DNA from: Pandoraea bronchicola
GTDB taxonomy: Bacteria > Pseudomonadota > Gammaproteobacteria > Burkholderiales > Burkholderiaceae
Assembly (NCBI RefSeq): GCF_902459805.1
Contig: NZ_CABPST010000002.1
Coordinates: 682,001-746,000, forward strand
Reading direction: 5' to 3'
Length of the DNA: 64,000 nucleotides
Positions 1-8,288 of the stretch are shown here, piece after piece; position 1 is the first letter of the stretch, and each line of letters begins with the position of its first letter. The translations under genes were made by a program, and so were the position numbers. The notes beneath the pieces were generated by a model. The model saw nothing but the letters and a program-made list of their open reading frames with translations, did no database searches and was not told the DNA's origin.

Positions 1-1001
1 TTTGCATAGGTCTCGACCAGTGCGACGAGGGCGTCGTCGCGGCCGGTGAGCTTCAGATATTTGATCGTCTGCGCATCGATGTAGAACATCGCCGCGGTGG
101 CGCCAAACTCAGGCGCCATGTTCGAGATTGTGGCGCGGTCGCCCAGCGTCAGGTTCGCGGCACCCTCGCCGTAAAACTCGAGGTAGGCGGACACCACCTT
201 TTCCTTGCGCAGGAATTCGGTGAGCGCCAGCACGATATCGGTTGCCGTGATGCCCGGCTGCGGCTTGCCGGTCAGTTCCACGCCGACGATATCCGGCAGA
301 CGCATCCACGACGCGCGGCCAAGCATCACGCTCTCCGCCTCCAGACCGCCCACACCGATGGCGATCACGCCCAGCGCATCGACCATCGGCGTATGCGAGT
401 CGGTGCCCACGAGTGTGTCGGGATACGCCACGCCGTCCGTCACCTGAATCACCGGGCTCATGCGCTCCAGATTGATCTGGTGAAGGATGCCGTTGCCGGG
501 GGGAATCACGTCGACGTTGCGAAACGCGCGCTTCGTCCAGTTGATGAAGTCGAAGCGGTCCTCGTTGCGGCGATCTTCGATGGCGCGGTTCTTCGCGAAC
601 GCGTCCGGATCGAAGCCGCCACATTCGACGGCAAGCGAGTGATCGACGACGAGTTGTGTCGGCACGACCGGATTGACCAGTGCCGGATCACCGCCTTGCG
701 CAGCAATCGCGTCGCGCAGACCGGCGAGATCGACAAGCGCGGTCTGGCCGAGAATGTCGTGACACACCACACGGGCGGGGAACCAGGGGAAATCGAGATC
801 TCGGCGTCGCTCGATCAGTTGCTTGAGCGAATCGGTCAGCGCTGCGGGATCGCAACGGCGCACGAGGTTTTCGGCGAGCACGCGCGACGTATAGGGCAGC
901 GTGTCGTAAGCGCCCGGCGCAATGGCTTCGACAGCGGCACGGGCGTCGAAGTAATCGAGCGACGTCCCGGGCAGCGTTTTGCGGTATTCGGTGTTCATCA
1001 T
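1..1001 (-). CDS. acnD: Fe/S-dependent 2-methylcitrate dehydratase AcnD, 3' part cut by window edge
   Basis: This is the N-terminal ~333 residues of an aconitase-superfamily enzyme; the gene runs off the left edge. The start reads [18 protein letters not shown] and is followed by the [13 protein letters not shown] block typical of AcnD and AcnA. AcnD dehydrates 2-methylcitrate to 2-methyl-aconitate in the propionate pathway, and PrpF then isomerises the product. The [4Fe-4S] ligand cysteines lie in the missing part. Two consecutive ATG codons are possible starts (1001 and 998). It is the third gene after prpB and prpC on the same strand, which favours AcnD over housekeeping AcnA. prpF would be expected just outside the window. 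Confidence 0.9.
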   Translation of the reverse strand, partial: MMNTEYRKTLPGTSLDYFDARAAVEAIAPGAYDTLPYTSRVLAENLVRRCDPAALTDSLKQLIERRRDLDFPWFPARVVCHDILGQTALVDLAGLRDAIAAQGGDPALVNPVVPTQLVVDHSLAVECGGFDPDAFAKNRAIEDRRNEDRFDFINWTKRAFRNVDVIPPGNGILHQINLERMSPVIQVTDGVAYPDTLVGTDSHTPMVDALGVIAIGVGGLEAESVMLGRASWMRLPDIVGVELTGKPQPGITATDIVLALTEFLRKEKVVSAYLEFYGEGAANLTLGDRATISNMAPEFGATAAMFYIDAQTIKYLKLTGRDDALVALVETYA

Positions 1002-1068
1002 GTGAGGAAAGTGTCGGCCGGGCCTGTGGCGGTGTTCAAACGGCGTGCCTGCGTTGCGAACTTACGCA

Positions 1069-1105
1069 CCGGGCGGCGGCGGAGATCCTGCGACCGCCGC
1101 CCCGG
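1069..1105 (-). other. intercistronic GC-rich hairpin between prpC and acnD
   Basis: The 139-base gap between prpC and acnD holds a strong inverted repeat: a CCGGGCGGCGG arm at 1069-1079 faces CCGCCGCCCCGG at 1094-1105, with one bulged base. No T tract follows on either strand, so it looks like an mRNA stabilising or partial-termination element, not a full terminator. The role is inferred. Confidence 0.4.
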
Positions 1106-1140
1106 CCCATGCACGCAAGGCACGCCTGATTCAGACGGTT

Positions 1141-2292
1141 TCAGCGCTTTTCGATCGGCACGAACTGCTGATCTTCAGGACCGGTGTAATTGGCGCTCGG
1201 ACGAATGATCTTGTTGTCGATACGCTGCTCGATGATGTGTGCGCTCCAGCCCGACGTGCGGGCAATCACGAACAACGGCGTGAACATCGCTGTCGGCACG
1301 CCCATCATGTGGTAGCTCACGGCACTGAACCAGTCCAGATTCGGGAACATTTTCTTCACGTCCCACATCACCGATTCCAGACGCTCGGCAATGTCATACA
1401 TCTTCGTGTTGTGCTGGTCCTTCGACAGTTCGTGCGCGACTTCCTTGATGACCTTGTTGCGCGGATCGCTCACGGTGTAGACCGGGTGGCCGAAGCCGAT
1501 GATCACTTCCTTGTTCTCGACGCGGGCGCGGATATCGGCCTCGGCTTCGTCAGGCGAGTCGTAGCGCTTCTGAATTTCGAACGCCACTTCGTTCGCACCG
1601 CCGTGTTTCGGACCACGCAGTGCGCCAATAGCGCCGGTGATTGCCGAGTGAATGTCGGAACCCGTGCCCGCGATCACGCGTGCCGTGAAGGTCGACGCGT
1701 TGAACTCGTGCTCCGCATACAGAATCAGCGAGGTGTGCATCGCACGCACCCACAAATCCGACGGCTTTTCGCCATGCAGCAGATGCAGGAAATGGCCGCC
1801 GATGCTGTCGTCGTCCGTCTCGACGTCGATGCGCACACCGTTCTGGCTGTAGTGGAACCAATACAGCAGCATCGAACCGAGGCTGGCCATCAGCCGGTCG
1901 GCGATGTCGCGCGCGCCCGGTACGTTGTGGTCATCCTTCTCCGGCAGTACGGTGCCGAGCACCGAGACGCCCGTGCGCATCACGTCCATCGGATGGGCGG
2001 CGGCGGGGATGGTTTCGAGGGCGTCCTTAACAGCCGCCGGCAAGCCACGCAGCGACTTCAGCTTGGCCTTGTAACCGCGCAGTTCCGCCACCGTCGGCAG
2101 CTTGCCGTAGACGAGCAGATACGCGATTTCCTCGAATTCCGAGGTCTGGGCCAGATCCAGAATGTCGTAGCCACGATAGTGCAGATCGTTGCCCGAACGG
2201 CCCACCGTACACAGGGCGGTGTTGCCGGCGGTCACACCCGACAGGGCGACGGATTTCTTCGGCTTGAAGCCAGTGGCAGTCGTCTCGCTCAT
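1141..2292 (-). CDS. prpC: 2-methylcitrate synthase
   Basis: A 383-residue citrate-synthase-fold enzyme that condenses propionyl-CoA with oxaloacetate to 2-methylcitrate. Family features visible are the N-terminal [15 protein letters not shown] and YRGYDI segments, the [18 protein letters not shown] block with active-site His, the GFGHPVY block with the second His, and a PNLDWFSA segment with the catalytic Asp. Two ATGs lie six bases apart. GGAGGA abuts the first (2298) but is correctly spaced for the second (2292), which gives [10 protein letters not shown], so 2292 is chosen. The gene follows prpB by 28 bases, as in one operon. Confidence 0.95.
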   Translation of the reverse strand: MSETTATGFKPKKSVALSGVTAGNTALCTVGRSGNDLHYRGYDILDLAQTSEFEEIAYLLVYGKLPTVAELRGYKAKLKSLRGLPAAVKDALETIPAAAHPMDVMRTGVSVLGTVLPEKDDHNVPGARDIADRLMASLGSMLLYWFHYSQNGVRIDVETDDDSIGGHFLHLLHGEKPSDLWVRAMHTSLILYAEHEFNASTFTARVIAGTGSDIHSAITGAIGALRGPKHGGANEVAFEIQKRYDSPDEAEADIRARVENKEVIIGFGHPVYTVSDPRNKVIKEVAHELSKDQHNTKMYDIAERLESVMWDVKKMFPNLDWFSAVSYHMMGVPTAMFTPLFVIARTSGWSAHIIEQRIDNKIIRPSANYTGPEDQQFVPIEKR

Positions 2293-2320
2293 GCTCATTC
2301 CTCCAGGATCAGGGATTCGG

Positions 2321-3211
2321 TTATTTCTGTTGGGCGAACAGCGCGTCGAGCTTCTGTTCGTAAGCGTGGTAGCCGATGCTCTCATAGAGTTCGGCGCGCG
2401 TTTGCATGGTGTCGAGTACGGCCTTTTGCGTGCCGTCGCGACGAATCGTGTGATAGACGTTCTCGGCTGCCTTGTTCATGGCGCGGAACGCCGAGAGCGG
2501 GTACAGCACCAGACCGACCTGCGCACCCTTCAACTCTTCCACGGTGAACAGCGGCGTCGAGCCGAACTCGGTGATGTTCGCGAGCACCGGCACTTTCACC
2601 GCGTCGGAGAACTGGCGGTACATCGGCAACTCGGTCATCGCTTCCGGGAAAACCATGTCGGCACCCGCCTCGACACACGCACAGGCACGGTCGATGGCGG
2701 CCTGAAGCCCTTCAACCGCCAGCGCGTCGGTGCGCGCCATGATGACGAAGTTCTCGTCCGTGCGGGCATCGACTGCCGCCTTGATGCGATCGACCATCTC
2801 CTGCTGGCTCACGATGGCCTTGCCGGGACGATGGCCGCAACGCTTCGCACCGACCTGATCTTCGATGTGCATGGCGCCTGCGCCGAACTTGATCAGCGAC
2901 TGCACCGTGCGTGCGATGTTGAATGCCGACGGACCGAAGCCGGTATCGACGTCGACCAGCAACGGCAGATCGCATACGTCGGTGATGCGGCGCACGTCAG
3001 TGAGCACGTCGTCGAGCGTGGAGATGCCCAGATCGGGCAGGCCGAGCGAGCCCGCCGCCACACCGCCGCCGGACAGATAGATCGCCTTGAAACCAGCCGC
3101 CTTGGCAAGCAAGGCGTGGTTGGCATTGATGGCACCGACAACCTGCAACGGTTGCTCGGTCTTGACGGCCTCGCGGAAGGCGGCGCCGGCCGAACGAATG
3201 GTTTGCGTCAC
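2321..3211 (-). CDS. prpB: 2-methylisocitrate lyase
   Basis: A 296-residue PEP mutase/isocitrate lyase superfamily enzyme that cleaves 2-methylisocitrate to succinate and pyruvate. Seen are the [18 protein letters not shown] stretch, the metal-binding DVDTGFG motif, and the catalytic KRCGHRPGK loop with the active-site Cys. Length is typical. The start is GTG (3211, VTQTIRSAG). It is first in the prpB-prpC-acnD operon, about 85 bases downstream of a sigma-54-type promoter, and divergent from prpR. Confidence 0.95.
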   Translation of the reverse strand: MTQTIRSAGAAFREAVKTEQPLQVVGAINANHALLAKAAGFKAIYLSGGGVAAGSLGLPDLGISTLDDVLTDVRRITDVCDLPLLVDVDTGFGPSAFNIARTVQSLIKFGAGAMHIEDQVGAKRCGHRPGKAIVSQQEMVDRIKAAVDARTDENFVIMARTDALAVEGLQAAIDRACACVEAGADMVFPEAMTELPMYRQFSDAVKVPVLANITEFGSTPLFTVEELKGAQVGLVLYPLSAFRAMNKAAENVYHTIRRDGTQKAVLDTMQTRAELYESIGYHAYEQKLDALFAQQK

Positions 3212-3293
3212 TTGAATCCCTCGGTCGTGTCGTGCGCGATGGGCGGTCTGATGTCGCCGAATCGCACGTAGGTTGAGTTGCGGTTACTTCATT

Positions 3294-3309
3294 AGCAATG
3301 GACGTGCCA
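3294..3309 (-). promoter_or_regulatory. sigma-54 (-24/-12) promoter of the prp operon
   Basis: On the minus strand the sequence reads TGGCAC-GTCCA-TTGCT, a near-perfect match to the RpoN consensus TGGCAC-N5-TTGCW. It lies about 85 bases upstream of prpB. PrpR, encoded divergently, is an RpoN-dependent activator, so the promoter type fits. Confidence 0.9.
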
Positions 3310-3436
3310 GCGAGACATCACCGTGCACACCGCTATCGGCACTGAGTCCCTAAGACGTTCATTTAATAGCAGAAATTCTTCGCAGATGTGACGTTTACGT
3401 CAAATCGATTGTCGCGTGCTCCCTCTCAAACATGTC

Positions 3437-3487
3437 GCATAATGTTTCATATTGAAACGCAATCTGAAACTTCGCGTCGCATTATGC
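3437..3487 (+). promoter_or_regulatory. probable PrpR upstream activator site in the prpB-prpR gap
   Basis: A perfect palindrome GTTTCA-TAT-TGAAAC sits at 3444-3458, with an extra half site CTGAAAC at 3464-3470. It is bracketed by an inverted pair GCATAAT / ATTATGC at 3437-3443 and 3481-3487. It lies about 135-150 bases upstream of the -24/-12 element, a usual enhancer distance for RpoN activators, and close to the prpR start, so autoregulation is possible. Assignment to PrpR is inference from position. Confidence 0.65.
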
Positions 3488-3498
3488 TACGATGCGCC

Positions 3499-5652
3499 AT
3501 GGTTTCCCCGCGGCTTCGCCATTCCATCGCCGCACGTTTGCCGATGAGTCACCTCATGTCCAGCGCCGCCGATTTGCCGCATCGTCTACCCGCCTCCGCC
3601 ACGAGCGTCGCCCGCGCGGCGCTCGCGCACCCCATCACCGCCACGCGCAAGCCGGTCATCTGGGCCGTGGGCATCAGCAAGCTCGGCGAGCTATACCGCG
3701 ATATCGTGCCCGACTACGCCGCACAAGCCGATGTGCAGATCATCGACAAGGGCTACGAAGCCGTTATCGACGCATTGGCGCGGTTGCCCGCCGGCAGCGT
3801 CGACGGCATCGTCGCGGCCGGATCGAACGGTGCATTTCTGCGCGAGCGCGTTGCGCTGCCCGTGGTGCTCGTGAAAGTGACCGGTTTCGATGTCATGCAT
3901 GCGCTGGCAAGAGCGCGTCGCGCCTTGCCGCCCTCCTCGCCCGCCTCACGTATTGCATTGGTGTCATATGCGCGGCCCGCCCCCGAGTTCGAGCGCTTCA
4001 AGAGCGCCTTCCATCTCGACGTCTCGCAACACGCCTATTTCGATGCGCACGATGCCGAAGATCTCGTGCATCGGTTGCACGACGAGGGCACGGAAGTCAT
4101 CGTCGGCCCCGGCCTTGTGACCGAATTGGCCGAGCGAGCCGGGCTGACGGGCGTCTTTCTCTACTCGCAGGATTCAGTGCGTGCCGCGTTCGACACCGCC
4201 CTCGAAGTCGCGCGTTTCGGTCGAATCGAAGCGCAGCGGCGTGAGCGGCTCGATACCGTGCTGCGGCATTTGCACGAAGGCGTGGCGGCCGTCGATCTGA
4301 ACGGACGCATCGAAGCCATCAACGCGTCGATGGCGAGCATGCTTGGCGTGACCGTTGCCGACGCCGTCGGCCGGGTGCTGGACGCCATCGCACCGCCGCT
4401 TGAGATCTCACGCACGCTGGAGAGTGCGAGCGCCGAACTCGAGGCCATCGTCTCGATGGCGGGCAAGACGTGGGTCATCAACCGCATTCCGCTGCTCGAT
4501 CAGGGCACGCTCACGGGCGCGTTGCTCACATGCCAGGACTCGCAGTCGTTCGCGCGGGTGGATCGTTCGCTGCGCTCTCGCCATCGTCCCCGGCATCTGG
4601 TAGCGCGCTACCGCCTCGACGATCTGATCGGCGACTCCGCCGCCATGACACACGTGCGCGCGCTGGCACGCCGTTACGCGCAGACCGATTCGACGGTACT
4701 CGTCCACGGCGAAAGCGGCACTGGCAAGGAACTGCTCGCACAAGGCATTCACAACGCCAGCCGGCGGCGCGACTATCCGTTCGTCGCCATCAACTGCGCC
4801 GCGTTTCCCGAGACGCTGCTCGAGAGCGAACTGTTCGGCTACGAAGACGGCGCATTTTCCGGCGCCCGGCGCGGCGGCAAGGCGGGACTGTTCGAGACGG
4901 CGCACAACGGCACCATTTTTCTGGACGAAATCGGCGAGATGCCGATGCCGCTGCAAACGCGTCTGTTACGGGTATTGCAGGAGCGCGAAGTGCTTCGCCT
5001 GGGCGCAACCGAGCCCGTGCCCTGCGACGTGCGCGTGATTGCCGCCACGCACCGCGATCTTCGTCAGCAAGTGGCTGCCGGGCTGTTTCGCGAAGACCTT
5101 TACTACCGGCTCAACATCTTGCGCATGGTCCTGCCGCCGCTACGCGAGCGCATGGACGACCTGCCACGCCTCACCCCCCTCTTTCTCGAACGTGCACTTG
5201 CTCGCGCAGGAGCGCGCATGAGTGTCGATGCGCTGCAAGCATCGTTGCTGCCACTGCTCGCGACCTATCGCTGGCCGGGGAATGTGCGGGAATTGGAAAA
5301 CCTGCTGGAGCGCATCGCAGTCGTGTGCGCGGACGTTGTCGACGCCCGCGAGATCGGCCACGCGCGATTGATCGAGATTGCCCCGGAACTGGGGATGGCA
5401 CCGCCGGATGTTTCAAAAGCGAACAACGGACGGAAAATCGGCGTTCTGGACAATCACGGCACGGATCCTGCCGGAACAGGCGTCGACCCTGCGCCCCCCC
5501 TCTCGGGCCGTGCCCGCCGCGCAGCGGAAGAACTCGCGCGCATACACGCCGCGCTAGCAGCCTGCGGCGGTGACCGCAGCGCCGCCTGCGAAGCACTAGG
5601 TATCAGTCGCTCGACGCTCTGGCGCAAACTTCGCGACGCCGCAAGCGGCTGA
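3499..5652 (+). CDS. prpR: propionate catabolism regulator PrpR (sigma-54 activator)
   Basis: An RpoN-dependent activator of about 717 residues. Order: PrpR-type N-terminal sensor domain (KPVIWAVGISKLGEL onward, expected to sense 2-methylcitrate), a PAS-like segment (RLDTVLRHLHEGVAAVDL), the AAA+ domain with Walker A GESGTGKE, a sigma-54 contact loop reading GAFSGA, Walker B GTIFLDEIGEM, and a Fis-type C-terminal helix-turn-helix (ACEALGISRSTLWRKLR). The reading frame is open from a GTG at 3388, but that would put the palindromic operator inside the gene. ATG 3499 is preferred, with 3544 and 3556 as alternatives; none has a clear ribosome site. Divergent from prpB. Confidence 0.92.
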   Translation: MVSPRLRHSIAARLPMSHLMSSAADLPHRLPASATSVARAALAHPITATRKPVIWAVGISKLGELYRDIVPDYAAQADVQIIDKGYEAVIDALARLPAGSVDGIVAAGSNGAFLRERVALPVVLVKVTGFDVMHALARARRALPPSSPASRIALVSYARPAPEFERFKSAFHLDVSQHAYFDAHDAEDLVHRLHDEGTEVIVGPGLVTELAERAGLTGVFLYSQDSVRAAFDTALEVARFGRIEAQRRERLDTVLRHLHEGVAAVDLNGRIEAINASMASMLGVTVADAVGRVLDAIAPPLEISRTLESASAELEAIVSMAGKTWVINRIPLLDQGTLTGALLTCQDSQSFARVDRSLRSRHRPRHLVARYRLDDLIGDSAAMTHVRALARRYAQTDSTVLVHGESGTGKELLAQGIHNASRRRDYPFVAINCAAFPETLLESELFGYEDGAFSGARRGGKAGLFETAHNGTIFLDEIGEMPMPLQTRLLRVLQEREVLRLGATEPVPCDVRVIAATHRDLRQQVAAGLFREDLYYRLNILRMVLPPLRERMDDLPRLTPLFLERALARAGARMSVDALQASLLPLLATYRWPGNVRELENLLERIAVVCADVVDAREIGHARLIEIAPELGMAPPDVSKANNGRKIGVLDNHGTDPAGTGVDPAPPLSGRARRAAEELARIHAALAACGGDRSAACEALGISRSTLWRKLRDAASG

Positions 5653-5678
5653 GTCTCGTTGCGCCCGAGCGCCTCTCG

Positions 5679-5840
5679 TCAATGCTGGTGGCGGATACGA
5701 TCCCACATCTCGTGCCAGTTCAGACGCTTGTGCTCGAACGGCTCATCGTGATGCGTCACCCAGAAATGATCGACGACCATGCCGATGGCGAAGCCGACGA
5801 GCAGCGCCACGAGCATCATCGAAACGTTGAGCATGGACAT
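5679..5840 (-). CDS. small single-pass membrane protein, 53 aa
   Basis: A short gene with an excellent ribosome site (AGGAGG, 7 bases before ATG 5840). It encodes 53 residues: a hydrophobic N-terminal segment (VSMMLVALLVGFAIGMVV) then a His-, Trp- and charge-rich tail (DHFWVTHHDEPFEHKR, NWHEMWDR). One transmembrane helix with a cytoplasmic or periplasmic tail is likely. I do not recognise a family. It is convergent with prpR and shares a strand with metQ, but a terminator at 5931-5952 separates them, so it likely has its own promoter. Confidence 0.7.
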   Translation of the reverse strand: MSMLNVSMMLVALLVGFAIGMVVDHFWVTHHDEPFEHKRLNWHEMWDRIRHQH

Positions 5841-5925
5841 GGCGGCCTCCTGACGGTCGAAATCCCGCTTCCATTCTAGTCAAGCATTTTCATACCGGTG
5901 TCCCGATCTTCCGGCGGCGAAGGCA

Positions 5926-5957
5926 TAAAAAAACCGGGGTCGAAACCCCGGTTTTTC
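5926..5957. terminator. bidirectional rho-independent terminator downstream of metQ
   Basis: The stem ACCGGGGT / ACCCCGGT (5933-5940 and 5945-5952) with a CGAA loop is flanked by an A tract on the left and a T tract on the right, so it can act in both directions. It closes metQ on the minus strand. Confidence 0.85.
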
Positions 5958-6006
5958 ATTGACCTCGGCCGATGCGCACAATGCGCATCGAAAGCGGCCT
6001 CAATGC

Positions 6007-6810
6007 TTACCACGTCGCAATCAACGCCCCCTTGAACTGCGTCTCGATGAACTTCTTCACTTCATCCGAGTGATAGGCGTCGACCAGTTGTTTGACCCAC
6101 GGCTTATTCGCATCCTGCGCGCGCACGACGATCAGGTTGGCGTACGGCCCCTTCAGGTCTTCGATAGCGATGGCGTCACGTTTCGGCACCAGACCGGCTT
6201 GCGCAGCAAAGTTGGTGTTGATCGAAGCGGCGTCCAGATCCGGCAGTGCGCGCGGCAGTTGCGCGGCTTCGAGTTCCACGATCTTCAGCTTCTTCGGGTT
6301 CTCGACGATATCCAGCGGCGTGGCGTTCTTGCCTTCCAACCCCGCGCGCAGCTTGATCAGGCCTTCTTTTTGCAGCAGCAACAACGCACGGTTGCCATTC
6401 GACGGATCGTTCTGGATACCGACCTTCGCGCCGTTCGGCAGATCCTTCAGCGACTTGAACTTCTTCGAGTAGAAGCCCAGCGGCGAGACGTACGTGAGAC
6501 CGGCGCTCACGATCTTGTAACCACGGTCCTTGATCTGGCTGTCGAGGAACGGCTTGTGCTGGAAGCCGTTGGCGTCCAGATCGCCCGCGTCGAGCGCGGC
6601 GTTCGGCTGTGCGTAGTCACTGAACTCGACGATCTTGATTTCGAGGCCGCGCTGATGGGCAACCTTCTTCACGACTTCGAAGATCTGCGCGTCCGAGCCC
6701 GCCATGGTGCCGACCTTCAGGGGCTTGTCGGCCGTCTGGGCCGTGGCGCCGAGGGATGCCAGCGCAAACGTGGCGCCGAGGAACGCGTTAATCAGTTGAC
6801 GGGACAGCAT
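6007..6810 (-). CDS. metQ: MetQ/NlpA-family methionine ABC transporter solute-binding protein
   Basis: A 267-residue periplasmic binding protein. Signal peptide is residues 1-25 (LGATFALASLGATAQT, signal peptidase I type, no lipobox Cys). The mature protein starts KPLKVGTMAG and carries the NlpA-family blocks EFSDYAQPNAAL, GFQHKPFLD and GIQNDPSNGNRALLLL. The family binds D/L-methionine or related ligands for the MetNI importer. No metN or metI gene is adjacent, so it must serve a remote transporter. AGGAG precedes ATG 6810. Confidence 0.88.
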   Translation of the reverse strand: MLSRQLINAFLGATFALASLGATAQTADKPLKVGTMAGSDAQIFEVVKKVAHQRGLEIKIVEFSDYAQPNAALDAGDLDANGFQHKPFLDSQIKDRGYKIVSAGLTYVSPLGFYSKKFKSLKDLPNGAKVGIQNDPSNGNRALLLLQKEGLIKLRAGLEGKNATPLDIVENPKKLKIVELEAAQLPRALPDLDAASINTNFAAQAGLVPKRDAIAIEDLKGPYANLIVVRAQDANKPWVKQLVDAYHSDEVKKFIETQFKGALIATW

Positions 6811-7239
6811 GTGCGATTTCTCCTTTCGCTTATTTGACGCCGGTTGAGCGCCTGTTCGGTATCAAGCGGGCCTGATGAGCCCGCAGCGGCCGCGCTTGGC
6901 CAGTATCCGCGCGCGACCCAGACCCCGGATGCTGCCATAGACGCGGGTTTACGCGAAATACATAATCGGCATTTCGATATCCCCCGCCCGTTCCGATAGG
7001 CAGCGCAAATCAAAAAAAACGCCCCCTCGGATCACCGAAGGGGCGCATCGCCGGGAGAACAGCCTGATCACGGGCCGGGGGGGGTGGCACGGCCGACGGC
7101 AACGCCGCCAGCCGGTCGCATCAGGAACCGACGATTAACCTGCAAGACTCGCTATACGGCTGAACGCTATACGGCTGAATTGCGGGGCAAGACCCTGCAC
7201 GCGCTGTGCCGAGCGCGTGCAGGCTGCCTCAAGATTGGC
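6811..7239. other. 429-base intergenic region between metQ and the glycine-rich gene
   Basis: It contains the metQ promoter region and the terminator at 7013-7042. No ORF with coding features or riboswitch of a family I recognise was found. A short tandem repeat of CTATACGGCTGAA occurs at about 7150-7176. Confidence 0.5.
7013..7042 (-). terminator. rho-independent terminator of the glycine-rich protein gene
   Basis: Read on the minus strand, a CGCCCC-TTCGG / CCGAG-GGGGCG stem (one mismatch) is followed by eight T residues. It lies about 200 bases after the stop of the gene at 7240-7875. Confidence 0.75.
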
Positions 7240-7875
7240 TCAGGGACACGGCTCCTCGCCGTTCTGGCCGTTCATTGAACAACCCCCTCCACCACCAAAA
7301 CCGCTGGGGCCTCCGAATGCGGCAAGTCCATTGCCGCCGGCGGACCCACCAATGCCAAGACCACCGGGACCGGAAGCGCCGCCACCGCCGCCGCCAGCAC
7401 CAACGCCGCCGCCTGTGCCACCACCGCCTGAACCAACGCCGCCGGGACCGCCGCCACCACCGGGGCCACCGCCACCACCGGGACCGCCACCACCACCGGG
7501 ACCGCCACCGCCACCGGGACCGCCGCCGCCACCGGGACCGCCACCGCCGCCGGGGCCGCCGCCGCCACCGGGGCCACCACCGCCACCGGGGCCACCGCCA
7601 CCACCGGGACCACCACCGCCGCCAGGACCGCCACCGTGGCTGCCGCAACCGCAGCCGCCCGCACCACCGATACCAACGCCCACGCCAGAGCCTGTGCCTC
7701 CGGGACCACCGAACGCGCCCAGTCCGCCGAATCCGCCAGCGCCGCCAAAACCGATGCCGCCGCCCCCACCGCGTCCACCACCGCCGCCACCGGCTGCGTA
7801 AGACGCATCGATCGAAATGCCACACAGCATGGCTATCGCCGCCGCTCCCACCAAAGTCGCCTTGAACCTGTTCAT
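7240..7875 (-). CDS. exported glycine-rich repeat protein
   Basis: A 211-residue protein with an N-terminal signal peptide (MNRFKATLVGAAAIAMLC, predicted cleavage near SYAAGGG). A low-complexity body follows, dominated by about 12 copies of a GGPGGG hexapeptide unit (18-base DNA repeat, 7436-7640). The C-terminal tail is GGGGCSMNGQNGEEPCP with two Cys. GGAGGGG precedes ATG 7875, which is preferred over an upstream GTG at 7899. Surface or periplasmic location is likely; the function is unknown. The plus-strand proline-rich ORF over the same bases is a mirror artefact. Confidence 0.7.
   Translation of the reverse strand: MNRFKATLVGAAAIAMLCGISIDASYAAGGGGGGRGGGGGIGFGGAGGFGGLGAFGGPGGTGSGVGVGIGGAGGCGCGSHGGGPGGGGGPGGGGGPGGGGGPGGGGGPGGGGGPGGGGGPGGGGGPGGGGGPGGGGGPGGGGGPGGVGSGGGGTGGGVGAGGGGGGASGPGGLGIGGSAGGNGLAAFGGPSGFGGGGGCSMNGQNGEEPCP
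7436..7640. repeat. tandem 18-bp GC-rich repeat
   Basis: About eleven near-identical 18-base units of the type CCGCCACCACCGGGACCG lie in frame inside the glycine-rich gene. Third-position changes among units show selection on the peptide or ongoing slippage. Copy number is likely variable between strains. Confidence 0.85.
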
Positions 7876-8288
7876 GGTCCCCTCCCCGCGCACGTGCACT
7901 CACTTCGGAACACACAGAACCCCGCCAGAAGGTTCTGCGTTACGGCGTGAGCGCATCAGCGAAAAACGCGGGCAATAGGCGGCCGTCCCATGCGTCGATG
8001 CACGGGGACACCTTGCCAACTGCCTGCGGAATCCCGGGTTGGCGCTTCGCCATACACGATTCATATACGCGAATTCCGTGCCAGACGACTCAACCCATTG
8101 ATTTAAAAAGAATTAATACCTCAACTTGCGAGACACCGAAGGGCCACCTGCCGAAAACGTATCGTTCTTGAAACGCTTACAACGTGGTTCGCCACGTTCG
8201 CGCCCGGCGGGGAAGGCGAAACACCGTCATCAAACCGGTTGGCGGGGCGGCATCGGAGAATGCAACGCGTCGTCGTATGCCAACCGCC
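7876..8288. other. 413-base intergenic region, no gene recognised
   Basis: It lies upstream of the glycine-rich gene and downstream of the LysR gene. An AT-rich patch at about 8095-8125 may hold a promoter. I see no credible coding sequence, RNA gene or strong hairpin. Confidence 0.5.

Noticed and set aside
1045-2547. 500-codon plus-strand ORF opposite prpC/prpB
   Set aside because: Antisense shadow crossing two well-defined enzymes and their gap.
6811-7012. SAM-type riboswitch upstream of metQ
   Set aside because: I looked for the conserved cores of SAM riboswitches because of the methionine link and saw none.
7436-7640. Repeat array as a possible CRISPR
   Set aside because: The 18-base units are contiguous with no unique spacers, and they are in frame in a coding gene.
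7217-7801. Plus-strand proline-rich ORF over the glycine-rich gene
   Set aside because: It is the mirror of the GGPGGG repeats (GGN codons read as CCN). It has no signal or ribosome site, while the minus-strand frame has both.
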